Shown here: in pieces, positions 12,831-24,047 of the stretch
Layout: each line of letters starts with the position of its first letter
How positions within the stretch are numbered: the stretch's first letter is position 1
Assembly: GCA_035772785.1 (NCBI GenBank)
Contig: JAOCPU010000009.1
Coordinates: forward strand, 558,001-622,000
Length of the DNA stretch: 64,000 bases
DNA from: Phlebiopsis flavidoalba
Lineage: Eukaryota > Basidiomycota > Agaricomycetes > Polyporales > Phanerochaetaceae
Reading direction: 5' to 3'
Notes under the pieces: model-generated
What the model saw: the letters and a program-made list of their open reading frames with translations, nothing else
The model's database searches: none
What the model was told of the DNA's origin: nothing
Translations under genes and position numbers: made by a program

Positions 12831-12833
12831 TTA

Positions 12834-13539
12834 GTTCGCTCTCCTCCGAGTCCTTTTGTTTTAGGGGTCCTGTACTCCTTTGCTTTCCCCCTTCTGCAGC
12901 GCCGCCCGGTAATATCCATGCGATGACTATGTATCTTGCTGTATGCTGCGCTGATGCTGTATCTTTGTTCAGAATTATCACTATTATCCAAAAAGACAGT
13001 TTGGACGTCTATAGCAAGCTCACGAGCTCGGGACGCTGCTAGACGTCGCAGGACATGGATAGTTGATGAAGGCGTCGACGACTAACTTTCTTTGTGTTCG
13101 AGATTCATCGTGACATTTGCATGCCGAAAGCGCATATAATCTGGTCCAACCGGTATTATGCGAGAAATTAAACCTTTAGATTTGGATTCTGTAGACTACT
13201 ATAAACTCTCGTCGAGACATCGCATACAAGTAACGGTAAACATTGCTAATAGCAACGTACATCATCCCTCACTGTACTGTGGTGGTGCATCGTCGCGCGC
13301 TGGACCTCTTGTGGGGAATTGTGCTAGGATATTGTTTTGAGCTGAGAGAGGAGATTAGTCACAGTACCAATACTGTCTTCCGCTTGATTGCTGCTATCTG
13401 GAAGTTACAGTGTTCGGATAGAGATAAGTATCAGCAAATGTTCTGAGTGTTCACTGCGTACATCGTGATGTCTCTGAGATTGGTTGAATCTGCACAGAGC
13501 TATCCACCGGGTTCTGATTCGAATCGTTACGGCGTTGCT
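12834..13539. other. intergenic region beside GH76 copy 4
   Basis: About 0.7 kb between the MITE-like element and the end of GH76 copy 4. Short frames only. It probably includes the end of the copy 4 tail and its terminator. I see no other element. Confidence 0.35.
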
Positions 13540-15997
13540 AACCCCTACGCTTCATAGGGATAGCGTCTGGCGGACTGCTTGGCGATAAGATCGTAGACTC
13601 TCGCGGATAGATGAATGGTGCCGGAGTCTGCCAGACCTCGTCATACCAGATGCTGGGCGTTTCTTCTGCTCGTATCGGTGACGCAGAAATCCAGCTGCCG
13701 TGAGAGCGGCTACTAGACAAAACACCGCCGATAATGCTTCCTATAAGGATTCCTGTGTGCGACTTCGAGCCGGCTTCTGAATTCTTTGCAGGAACAGTTG
13801 TGGGGTTTCGAGGTGGATGACTGCTGAGCGGTCGGAGAGGCATTGGATCTATCACAGAAGCCCCGCGTTAGAGACATACTTAGATGGAGGCGCAAAATGA
13901 GATGAATGATATCGTGAGGCTTACGTTGGCCAATATTGATGACGCCGCTGGCATTGCAAAGCCAAATTCAGCCTTCAGGACTTCACAAGCGCATTGACTT
14001 GTCCCCAAGGTAGCAAAACGCCAATTGGGGGACCCAACCAGTCGGATGAATAGAAATTGGTCCCTGGCGCCCGCGCTGCGTCTTGTAATGCATTAAACTT
14101 CAACATAGGATCAGGAGGGATGCTATTTAATCAGCTGTTGTTGAGTCAACGAACCTGCACGCTAATGTACGCCTCAATATACTCGGCAATAGCTGCACTG
14201 TTTCTTGTAGTGTTCCATGAGGCAAATAAGCCCCGTATGAAGTAAGCTACGCAAATTACCGGTTCAGCTGTGTGCAGATCAAAAGATCGACTCAGAATCA
14301 CACTTACATTTTAAGTCGCGACCAAAACGGGGCTGGTAACCTGTGCTTCACTTCCCTGGCCTGAGTGACGTTGTTTTGAACATCTTCATGCAGCTGATGA
14401 TGCAACTCACCTTCGATGTTTACATACACCGTTGTCACCCGTCCAGGTAGAAAATGGTATAGACGTGGCGATGAGAGCTTGTACCCTATAACACGGATAC
14501 TATTAGAATCGTTGTAAATAATTTGGATTACTTCAAATGTTTACCTAGAGCTCCAGGTTGAGTTCCATTGCGAAATGTCACTCATAGCTTCTAAAAGCTT
14601 TCCTGAGTTGTATGTTAGAAGAAGTTCAGAGAGTTTGCAGTCGGTCAGAGTTATTGAGTCGAATACAATTGTTCCGTTATAGAGTTGATTCCAAAGAAAC
14701 TCGGCTGAGAGGATTGCAGCAGATGCATAGTCTGATTTTGGGTGAATTGATACAGATTCGAAGAGAGGCTAAATACGGTTTAGAAACCGCGACGTGAGTG
14801 AGAGATTATTGTCTCCGCATTAAGGTGGCAAAAATACATACGTTGCAAACGCCTCTGACCACCGTCGCAGCACGGACCAGGTTAGTGAATGGTCGAAATT
14901 CCATATATCGGTTTACGTACGCAGCCGTTTCTACATTGACACTGGTGTCAGTGATATCAGTTCCGGATACCTGATTATTGTCACTAAATGTTCAAGTTTA
15001 TGTCAGGGAACATTTAGAGCGTCCGCTTTGCTTACGAAAAATACCGCTCCTTCGGGTAAAGGGGGGGGGGGGGGGGGTGGGGAGGGGTAAGGGGGGGGTA
15101 GACCGCTCCTTTTCTGGAAAGAGATCTGTTTAGTAGTTTTCCACACCCGTGAACAAAGCATCTCACTTCCTTGACACGTAGTTGATATGCCTACAGACCG
15201 CGTAGGATGCGATCCACTTGCTGCAGTCGCTGCGGCTGTCACAAGGTACTTAACCATGCTTTCCCATATTTGAGTCGCGTACTCTAACGACAGGGAGTCT
15301 TCATATGCCACCGGCTGCATTAATTGCATGCGAGGCCAAATGTTCTAGAATATTAAGTGTCAGAAGGGCAGATGTCGAGTGCTCTCAACGTACACTGAAT
15401 CCGAGTTGAATTCGTGATACTGAGTTCAGGCATGTTAAGATATTGATTTCCACCGATTTGTCGTCACAGCATACTCACCCTGTTGTGACCATACCAAATA
15501 AGCTCTCAGTGTCCACGCTGGCGGATATGACGTACCTGTCAATCGCTGAAATTTGTGGAGTGAGCGCCTTGTCGATACTATTCACGATCGACTCCTTGAA
15601 AATTCGTCGTGCCATTTAGTCGATCCGTTGAAGCTATCGCACATATGATGTTGGCTGTCTGTAAGTATGAGAACGTTGTATTGAGGATCTACAACGTTGG
15701 TCTTTAGTGCTTAGGACTGCCTTCCGAAACCCGTAGGCCACACACTGTTTACATACCATCAATAGTTCGCTGGATACACTGAAAAGTGGCAGTAGAGTGT
15801 CTCCACAACCTCACGCGCCCAAAACTCCCCGCTGACTGGACGACAGCCGCGACAGTTGGCTTCTATGCAACGTCGCGTGAGTACCGACGTTGACTAGTGA
15901 TAACGAGGAATAATGCTTCACCTGCCAAGAGTCAGGTATCGCAAAGGATTGGACCTTGGAAGCTTGCGAAACGAGGAAAAAGGAGAGGTAAGTTCAT
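13540..15997 (-). CDS. GH76-like membrane-anchored glycosidase, copy 4
   Basis: Fourth tandem copy. From the ATG at 15997 a signal peptide (SFFLVSQASKVQSFA) leads to a PDSWQ exon-1 end at about 15920, after two one-base frame corrections. Later blocks are AREVVETLYCHFSVYPANY (about 15800), IASTDRLNG (about 15630), AYEDSLSLEYATQIWESM with ASGSHPTRSV (about 15180-15310), and a segment before an intron containing a long G run. Next come the IVFDSITLTDC-type block (about 14660) and YIEAYISVQ at about 14160. The membrane span GILIGSIIGGVL continues into a basic tail with RHRYEQKKR (13640-13750), and the stop is near 13541. Domain order and exon-1 form match the other three copies. Likely role: surface-anchored glycan processing. 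Confidence 0.72.
15055..15098 (+). repeat. G-run cluster
   Basis: Seventeen consecutive G (15061-15077) followed by four-, four- and eight-base G runs within 25 bases. It lies inside a presumed intron of GH76 copy 4, so the pre-mRNA would be C-rich here. Four or more G tracts on one strand can form a G-quadruplex in DNA. The exact length is unreliable in a homopolymer. Confidence 0.8.
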
Positions 15998-17478
15998 CCA
16001 CGACGATATGGCCCGGTAGGGTGAATGGTCCAGCTGGCATGACGAAGGTGACGACGTACGTACTTGGACGCTAGTCGACTCGATGATCAATGGCATTATA
16101 AAAACGAGCGCCTGAAGATTGGTCCCTTGTGGCAGTGAGGGTCCCAAATGTCAACATGATAACGAAGTTAAGGCACCCAACCATAGTCGCGATACACTTG
16201 TCTAAGGTAACGTTGAAGCAATTCTCCATCAGTGCCTTTCAAAAAACCTAGGATACGTACGTACATCTGCGGGAATCAAAATCCGTGAACTCGCCAAGTG
16301 ACGAGGCATTTATGTATTGTTGAGCTAGGCCTCAATAGTCAAGATGTTGACTGTTGATGCTGGAGTCAGCTCGGAGTCATGATCGATGTCGATGATACGC
16401 TTCTGGGACATACTTGCTACGTGACTCAAATTGAGATGTATATGTACACGATAATGTACGTAGGAGCCTACGCTGACAATATCAGTTAGAAGTTGTCCCC
16501 AGACGGCTCCATCAAGACTCACTGCAGGGCCGTGGCCTACACAGGCCTCTAGGATATATGGAATGACGAGTCGGTCGCCTTACTGAACATCCAACCATTC
16601 CTTCGAACTAATGATCGATCATACGCTATCTTGACATTCTAGCTGTTCCAATCGCTGAATAGCTGTAACATCAGCTTGCCGTCACCGTTGTCAATCAATT
16701 GCGGAGTTTTCGGTCTCTCGCGCCTCCGGACAAGCAGAATAGGTATGTGTTCCCTAGAATCGCAGGTCTGAGATCTGCGAGCCTATTCTCCAACCGTGTA
16801 AGTGCATAGCCAAGCGACTAAAAACTGTCTTGAACGCTGACGACATGGACGGGCATCATGAGAGTTGCTCAGGCTCTAGTAGTTCGGAGCTTTTACACCA
16901 AGTCACAGCACTTCAATAGATGCCATTTGACAAGCATCATTCTGACGGGATTCGAAGTGTCTGAGATTTCGTGCCAGTGTTTCTCGCGTGAAAGATGAGC
17001 AGATTTTACAAAAAGGGATGTTTTTGTACATACCACGATATACGCAAACTTTCCAACCCGTCCGATAATGACATGTCAAATACCGACGAGGAATGTTTTG
17101 GTCGAGGATGTTCGAAGATTACGGTCTGTGCTTGAACCTGCGCTGCAGAGAGCATCGCCCGCCGACCGAGCAGCAAGGAGTTCCCCCATCAACCTTAAGT
17201 GTCATCAAGAAAGTCAATTTGATGACCTAAAAAACTACGCAAGTCAAGGGATCTTCAAGATTCGGGAATTCGGCAGGTCGCTGATAAAAATGTCGCAGTG
17301 GTCGTCCGTAAACAGTCTGCCTATTTGCAACACCTTAGGGACAGTTATAATCCAGACCCAATAAACGGTATGGGGAGTACTGAACTTTGACAGTACGACT
17401 AAAACACCACCCATACCAGATTACCATGCGATCAGCTTTCGGTCACTGATGAAAAACACAGGTGAATTAAATCAATGA
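15998..17478. other. unassigned region between GH76 copy 4 and a tail-like fragment
   Basis: About 1.5 kb. Two minus-strand stretches look protein-like but are not recognised: 16325-16560 (contains AVWGQLLTDIVSVGSYVH) and 16130-16260 (contains a hydrophobic MVGCLNFVIMLTFGTLTA). They could be remains of another secreted or membrane protein gene, or chance. The promoter of copy 4 must also lie here. Confidence 0.3.
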
Positions 17479-17525
17479 CATACCTCATGGCTCATTTAGT
17501 GGAGGTATATCGTCACTGGCTTTGG
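17479..17525 (-). pseudogene. possible C-terminal tail fragment of a fifth GH76-like gene
   Basis: The sequence CATACCTCATGGCTCAT and the bases after it closely resemble 7790-7825, where GH76 copy 3 ends its cytosolic tail next to a splice donor. A complete fifth gene cannot fit, because the NPL4 stop codon lies only 0.7 kb away on the same strand. This suggests a truncated relic. The match is short, so the call is weak. Confidence 0.3.
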
Positions 17526-18208
17526 GATGATTTACATCTCGTGACGCTCACAACCCCGGACGTGGGCGAGGATCGGGTCCGTGGTTCCTAAAAACCCGCA
17601 GCTCATTCGAAAGAAAGCAACGTGAGCCAGCGCGATTACGAATTCGAGATCAGCTTGGGGCGCATGGAGTCTGAATAGCATGACCATCGCTTGAAGGTCT
17701 TAATTTGTGCGAGCGTCAGGATAGGTTCACTTGACCTTGAGGTGGCTTTCATCGTGAGGCTCTGCCCTGCTCTCGCTGACCGGTCACGTTGTCGAGAGCA
17801 TGAGTAAATTAGTGAATGGTAGTGGCGTCAGAGCACACTCACCAACTTCTTTGCCACATTTTGAAAATCGTCTCAGAAACACAAGGGCGCTTTCGCTGCG
17901 AAGTGTCCCAAGTTGAATTTTTCCGCCTTCGTTGAGCTACAGACTGAGTTCGCTTCTGTCATAGTAGGTAACGTCAAACAAAGCCTTGTTATGCAGAGAA
18001 TCAATGTGTATCACCGGAAACGAGCTGCAGCCTGTATGATACGAAAAACGCTGCAGGGCCACCAGAGAGAGCGAAAGAAAGCATTGTTGTTAAGGCCGCA
18101 CCTGCATTCGTGGCAACGTAGAATGGCGCTAATCGAAGATTTGCACACGCCTTGCGGACATCTTACGGTAGATTGAATTGTTGTACACTTGTTCTTACCA
18201 TTTGTAAT
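17526..18208. other. region downstream of NPL4
   Basis: About 0.7 kb between the tail-like fragment and the NPL4 stop. It holds the NPL4 3' region. Several short frames exist, but none has a recognisable domain. Confidence 0.35.
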
Positions 18209-20596
18209 CTACAGGCGGTAGGCCACAGATATCAAGCAGTCCGTACCGCTATGCGAATTCTCGAACGTGCAATGGGGACAGATTCTGATGCCAGAAGAAA
18301 GCCCCTGTGCTTGGTGCAACCTCCAGCATCATCACGCGCGTAAACTGCTCGTACACAGCTCCGGCGGTATGTCCTCGTCCATGCCCGGTGGAGGCCCTTG
18401 AGACACGGGCGCAGTAGTCGACGGCCGGGCCCGCTAAATTGGACTTATGAGTTTTCCCATACAAGAAGTGGCGAGTGTACCGGTGTACGCACGAGCCATC
18501 TCCCTCGTAAACCGTCATCAGTGTTTGCCAGCTCTCGGTCGTGATGACGCTGTCCAGGACCGCCGGGTCATCAAACAGTTCCGGCGAGGACGCAGCGACG
18601 CACCGAATAACGTGGACAGAATAATCTGCATATCATTCTGTGTACCAACACGATGAGAAATATAACATCACGGCATGAAACGGTGGTGAACTCACTTGCG
18701 ACACCAGCTGCGTTGTGCCCCAGGAAGGAGATGAGGTGCCAGTCGCTGAGCCAGTTGGCGAGGTCGCGCCGCCTTTGATTTACGCCTTCGCACCCGGCAT
18801 CATGTCCGGTGTGCACATGGAGGCGGGGAAAGGTCCTTCACGACCTTCTCCGAAATTCGAATGGTCCCCTCAAGGCCCGGTCTGTTTTTTTCGATAACGC
18901 CGGCTGACTGTAAGCGGAACAAAGGCTTTGGGGTTCCTGGGGAAAACCATGTGAGACTAGAATGGTGCAGAGGTTAGTGTCGATACAACCGTGCAGCACG
19001 TCTGTGAAAACTCACGTTCACACAAGAGGTACTCAGGTCTCTACTGGGAAAGATGGCTTTTGCACTCTTCTTGACCTCAAGACCGTACTCGTTGTTCTTA
19101 TAGCGGAAGAAGACGTCCGGAATATACCGCAGTGCAGAGTCCTCTGACCCGGTCTTCCTCCTTGACACGCACGATACCTGGGTCGGACACTCGCCTCTAT
19201 CATGTCAGCCTCTACCATGGGCCGAAGCCTGTTCAGAGACTTGGTACGCAGCAATATCAACGCCGCCTTCTTCCGTCCAGTAAGTATTGCCGTGACCATA
19301 CGCGAGCTGAAAACTGGCCGGTCATAGACGACTTGGATGGCGTGGGGTTCTGTAATTGCACATGCGCGGGGCGAAGATGGCTTCTAGACACGACAGGTAG
19401 AACGACTGGGATGACGTCTGTACATCGTCTTGGGTCCGGTCTTCGGGCTCTGGTACAAGATCCGTGAAGATGTAACCGACGAACCTGTGCAGGGGGGGTC
19501 GACGCGTGCTTGGCCAGCTCCTTAATCCTCGGGCTCGTCCTCCATGGCAGACCGAGCGACAAGCCGTCGAGCTCGCCTTCTTGCGGGCGCGGCTCATGGA
19601 TGGCCTCTACCTACAGCGCCTTGACCAAACCCATGGGCACTTCGTTGTAGGGCTCATAGTGACCGATGAGCCAGCCGAACCGCTGCAAGCCAGTCTGCCT
19701 CCAAGCCTCCAAGAACCGGTGGATAATATCACGGTGAGACGCAATCTCGAGATGGTCGACCATATAAAACGGAACGGTAAAAAACTGGCTCTGGAGTGTG
19801 ATTGCAGACGGTTGGCATGCCGTACAGATACCCTTGGGGCCAGCTGGGGTGCCCTGACGGACACGGCAACTTGACCATTGACCTTGTTAATGCTAGCCGG
19901 CTAACGAGTGGGGGGCACGAGTGCGCTCGAGGTCGTCGCGTGCCGATCCTTTTTTGGCGCAGCTTGCGCAAGTAGGCGTGGTACGTGACATAGTGTTTGA
20001 TGTTGTGCTCGGTGTGTGGTAGGTGAACCGCGTCGTACGGCTCGAGGGCATGCAGTAAGTTGCGCACATGGCGTTCGAGCCGTGTTTTCCGTGCTTACAG
20101 AACCGCGAGAGTCGCGTCCACGAGGTATTTTTTCCCAAATCCTGCGATCGCCAGTACGTTGTCCACAGGGATCTTCTGCCACTGTAGTTTCCGCATGGTC
20201 CCCTATTTGGCAGTATCTGTCGGCCCGTGGGGTGCTTCGCTTCCCTGTCTCGGACCGTGGATGTACCCTTTGGCGCGGGTTGTGGCTTTTGTATGACGAT
20301 AGAAGAGCAGATCGCCGTGTCTGCCTGACGTTCAGGAGTTTTTTATGAATCGATAGAAACACGGTACACACTTGGAGGCCGAATACAGGGCTTGACTCTA
20401 GACTTCTTCCTTTGAGCTTCGGAGACTAGTAGCCAGCTAAGTACGTTCATTTCCGCGTGGCTGATTGGAGAATCGTAAAGCGAGGTAGGGTCGGGCATCG
20501 GTGGGAGTGGTTTCGAGTGTCTGCGCGAGAATGAGGTCGGATATGCCTTTGTTGTGGATTCCACACGGTGTACGAATCCTCGGTACGCGTGCGCAT
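18209..20596 (-). CDS. NPL4: NPL4, ubiquitin-binding cofactor of Cdc48/p97
   Basis: NPL4 pairs with Ufd1 to bring ubiquitinated substrates to the Cdc48/p97 ATPase, including in ER-associated degradation. The start at about 20596 opens a ubiquitin-like N-terminus ([20 protein letters not shown], then [10 protein letters not shown] at about 20450). The zinc-binding Cys/His region follows (CDYCMPLEPYDA-type sequence, then [13 protein letters not shown] near 20000). The linker [14 protein letters not shown] and MVDHLEIAS lie near 19800. The MPN-like core includes [34 protein letters not shown] and [13 protein letters not shown] (19330-19690). Further on are [11 protein letters not shown] (19100), EKVVKDLS (18850) and [12 protein letters not shown] (18740). 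The C-terminal NZF-type finger (CPHCTFEN...DICGLPP) ends at the TAG at 18209. Multiple one-base frame breaks are present, but motif order and length (about 650-700 codons) fit a complete gene. Confidence 0.9.
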
Positions 20597-21550
20597 CCTT
20601 TGCATCACACGAGTGATTCTGTGCACGTGTCTGCGGATGGAGCTAGCTCGAAGCGCAAAGTGTTGCCGTCGATCCTTGGACCTGTACTTCTGACGAGCTG
20701 GGTAGTACGGTCAAGGTCCGTTGTGGGGCGGCGGTAGTCCACGGTCAATGGCAGAAAGTAAAGACGGATGCGTTTCCAAGCATACCCATATGTCTATATG
20801 GCTGCTGCTGGTCAAGATGTTCGCGGTCAAGTGCAGATTGATGGTCACACTACAAGCTGACGCGTTTCAAGCCATCGACGCGTGGGGGTCATTGATTGCT
20901 GACTAATACATCCACGTGGGAGACCCCACTGGGCGTGCGAAGAACCTGCCCTTTGTGACGACATAGTCTAAAGCGCCTGAGACGCCCATGAAGGTGAAAT
21001 TCGAAGGACTGTCGCCATCCCTACTATGAATGGCGAAACGTTTACTGCCCCTGCACGTCAAGCATGAGGACCTTCCGTATGCAGCACACCATCGATCACT
21101 TCGATTTGTCTCTCAAGTAACCAATCCATTCAACGCGCACGGAAATATTGGAAATTGTGTCGACTATCGCTATCCGAACCCAGAGTTGCGATGAGAGCTT
21201 GCGAGCTTGGGACATCTCCAGGCATACCTGCCACCTCCCAGAGACAGCCCGGTAGTCTCGTCTGCGGCCAACACCTGCGCTTTCCCCGTTCGGGCGGTAT
21301 AATTGCTGTGTCCCAAGAACTATAACTGTTCGAACCCATGGATCGCCGCCTTCCAAACCAACCGAGCATGGCATCGGCCACCACAACCACGACGTGGCTC
21401 CACAGGCAGACGACGAGCAACGGTCATATAGCCAGCCAATAGCCAGTCCGGTGCCGGGGGCCAAGTCAGAGGGTGGAGAACATGTCGGGGGCGTTGTCCG
21501 ATCCGTTTCATAAGCCGCTCCTACACGCGAGACCTTAGCCCCAGATCCAT
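20597..21550. other. divergent promoter region between NPL4 and the bZIP gene
   Basis: About 0.95 kb separating the minus-strand NPL4 start from the plus-strand bZIP gene. A minus-strand stretch at 20930-21020 (SPSNFTFMGVSGALDYVVT) looks somewhat protein-like but has no known match. Otherwise I see only upstream regulatory sequence. Confidence 0.4.
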
Positions 21551-22689
21551 TTGATTTCTTCGGTAACCCCGCCGCCTACGCAGGAGCCACCACACGACGA
21601 CGTAAACCCGCGTCCTACACCCCACGTTGGTCCCAAGCTTCGACGAAGACCAGTTCTTGAGATATTTCTGTCCATGTCAGAAGATAACAGAGGCCCGCAG
21701 ACCTCACTCCCACCAGTTCTCCCAGCTGCCCTGGCGTGCCCTCCCTGATTGGGCCACAACAGGGCGCGTTACCAGATGGGCACCACCCCCGACGATGCAC
21801 CACCTACACAGCCAGCATCCGTCACAGCCGTCAAATCCGCTCGTCCAGCAGGCCTTCGTCGCCTGGCTCAAGTACATGCAGCTGCAGACACAGCTACAGG
21901 CAGCAGCAGCAGCATCACCCTGTCCATCAGCCCTTCGCACCCTCCCTATCAGCAAGTGCAACCTACCAACGCACCATTCCAACAAAACGTCTTCTCAGCG
22001 CTTCCTTCCGACAACGCCTCCCCGCTACGAACAGACTCCCGGTCGCCAGAGACGAACCAGACGACGAGCCCACCTTCGCTCCGAGGGGATGACGGGCAAG
22101 ATGTCGATCCGTCGTCGGCCAACATATCAGGAGGAGAAGCGTCGACGAAACACTGCCGCGTCAGGTAGGTCTTCTGAGGGTAGGTTGAGGTTGTATGCTA
22201 ACGGCGCGCCCAACAGCACGTTTCCGGGTAAAGAAAAAACAATGGACGATGAACCTCGAGCGGTCGATCACTGAGCTCTCAACACGCGTCGAGGAGCTCG
22301 AGCGGGAGGCGTCAGAGCTGCGAAGGGAGAACGGCTGGTTAAAGGAGATCGTCATGTTAAAGTCCAAGCGCTTCGGAGGCCAAGCGCCAAATGCAGAGGG
22401 CGGGTCGGCGCCATCGTCGAATGAACTCCCGAGCGATGTGAATGTACCAGAAAGCAGCGGGGACGACGGAGAGCACGATGTCGAGGTCGGTCCAGGGGAC
22501 AAGGGAAAGGGAGTGCAGTCGATGACAGTGGACACTTTTAGTATATATAACGCGGCTCTGCAATTCGGAATTGTGAATTCGGAATTCCACTCAGGTGCAG
22601 ATGGAAGTTGCCTTTTTGGATCGCGTGCCGCCACCAAGTCCTTGCCGAGGCGCCCGCAGCGGAAGCATCCTCTGCCGCGCCTTCCATAG
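21551..22689 (+). CDS. bZIP transcription factor, Cys-3/MetR-like
   Basis: A DNA-binding regulator with a C-terminal half bZIP. The basic region reads EEKRRRNTAAS before a 52 bp intron (22165-22216, GTAGGT..CAG) and ARFRVKKKQW after it. The NTAASARFR form is characteristic of the fungal Cys-3/MetR sulfur-regulator group and relatives. The zipper follows with leucines in NLERSITELSTRVEELEREA and ELRRENGWLKEIVMLK, about four heptads. The C-terminal tail is acidic and Ser/Pro-rich, and a stop ends at 22689. The N-terminal region (to about 22090) is Gln/Pro/Ser-rich with a QLQTQLQAAAAA run and needs frame corrections, so the start is uncertain. Control of sulfur metabolism is inferred from the family, not seen here. 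COX19 starts 105 bp after the stop. Confidence 0.82.
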
Positions 22690-22793
22690 TCGCGTTCTGC
22701 GCCGAAACTTGCTCTTGACCACTTCCTCCGCCTCGCCGTATTCTGTTCTCGCACTCGACGCTTGGTCTTTGCTTTGATACTTGAGCTCGAGTC

Positions 22794-23351
22794 ATGTCAT
22801 TTGGAAGACCGCCATCAATCTCCACTGGTTCTCTCCGGCACAGCCCCCCGGTACGCTTCGAGTCAACCGTTCTCATGGGCAAGAAGGAGCGAGTTGACGC
22901 ATTGTCGTTTCAAGGACAGAGGATCGTTTCCTCTCGATCATTATGGTGCGTGACGCTACGCCATACATTCTCACCATATGCTTAACCGATGATCTTCCCC
23001 AGGAGAATGTAAAGAATACATGAAGGTATACCTCGATTGTCTACGCAAAAGCGGGAGTAACTCGACGCCTTGTCGGCCGCTCAATCGCGACTATCTGGAC
23101 TGCCGGATGAACAAGTGCGTTGTCACCAATCTACCACCTTGCTGCTGTGCTTACCCACCTCGAGGGGACTCATGGACCGCGATGATTGGAAGAATCTTGG
23201 TCTCTCGAATCTCGCCGGTGATCCAGCCAATACCAAGTCGTCCGACCCGTCGACTCGTCGAGCAAACCATCAAGTAGCTCAGATGGACGCTCGCAAACAC
23301 CCTCATGACATACGTGAATACTCGGCACCAAACATGTCATGGTGCTCGTGA
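22794..23351 (+). CDS. COX19: COX19, twin CX9C cytochrome c oxidase assembly factor
   Basis: Small intermembrane-space/cytosol protein needed for copper delivery and assembly of cytochrome c oxidase. The ATG at 22794 gives MSFGRPPS, the usual COX19 start. Introns at 22851-22914, 22946-23002 and 23115-23164 (50-64 bp) join RGSFPLDHYG, then GECKEYMKVYLDCLRK, then CRPLNRDYLDCRMNKG. Both CX9C pairs are intact (CKEYMKVYLDC and CRPLNRDYLDC). The final exon reads GLMDRDDWKNLGL and runs to a stop at 23351, with a somewhat long variable tail. Only the first exon needs a frame correction. Size and motifs fit the family well. Confidence 0.92.
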
Positions 23352-24047
23352 TTGTTTTCTTCCGGAGATTCTCGTGATTGTAACTTGGTTGTCTTGTGAG
23401 ATTTACACTGTGCATTTAAGCATAGCAACAACTCCTCGGGAGGAGTTGGGGGCGATTCTCCCCTTTCCTACCTTCGTTTTGGCCTCTCACATCGTGTGCG
23501 CTCGAGCGCGACGTAAGCTACAATGCTGCGGCATTTCTGCGTCCTTACGACGGAGGCCGACCAGCGATTCTTCCTTCTATTGAGAATGATCCCAACTTTA
23601 GCACGCCCTATTCAAAATCCAGATAGACTCAGATAACCTTTGCAATGACGCCACGAATTCTCGCAGGTTTCCGCGGCGGCAACGCCCGGGCCGTACGTTT
23701 CGCGGTTTACGAGAACGACGAGCAACGGTTTGGTCGCGCAGTCGAGAGGACGTGCGTCGCCGTCGAACGTGCCCCATTGTCTGAGCCGCCGCTCCCCACG
23801 GGCAGAATCCCGAACGCCCTCCCGGAAGCGGACCACCAGGGCGCTTCCGCCGAGGGTTCCCCTTTTTAGGGCGCGACGCTCACCTCCGTGAGATGAACGT
23901 TCGTGGGCACCGCTCTCCTCCGTTGAACGTGTCCTCGACACCGGTGCTGACCGAGTCGCCCAACATGAGGGGTGCGCAGATACAAGTTATCTGGGCTGTG
24001 CCGCCAGAGGCCGTTGCTCACCCTCTGCTCCTCTAGCTCCCTTTTCG
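23352..24047. other. intergenic region between COX19 and the GDPD gene
   Basis: About 0.7 kb with a GC-rich centre (23640-23870) open in more than one frame. No domain is recognised. It includes the COX19 3' end and the promoter of the phosphodiesterase gene. Confidence 0.4.

Noticed and set aside
19901..20371. Minus-strand 156-codon frame as a separate gene
   Set aside because: It overlaps NPL4 coding sequence; only short pieces of it are in the NPL4 frame.
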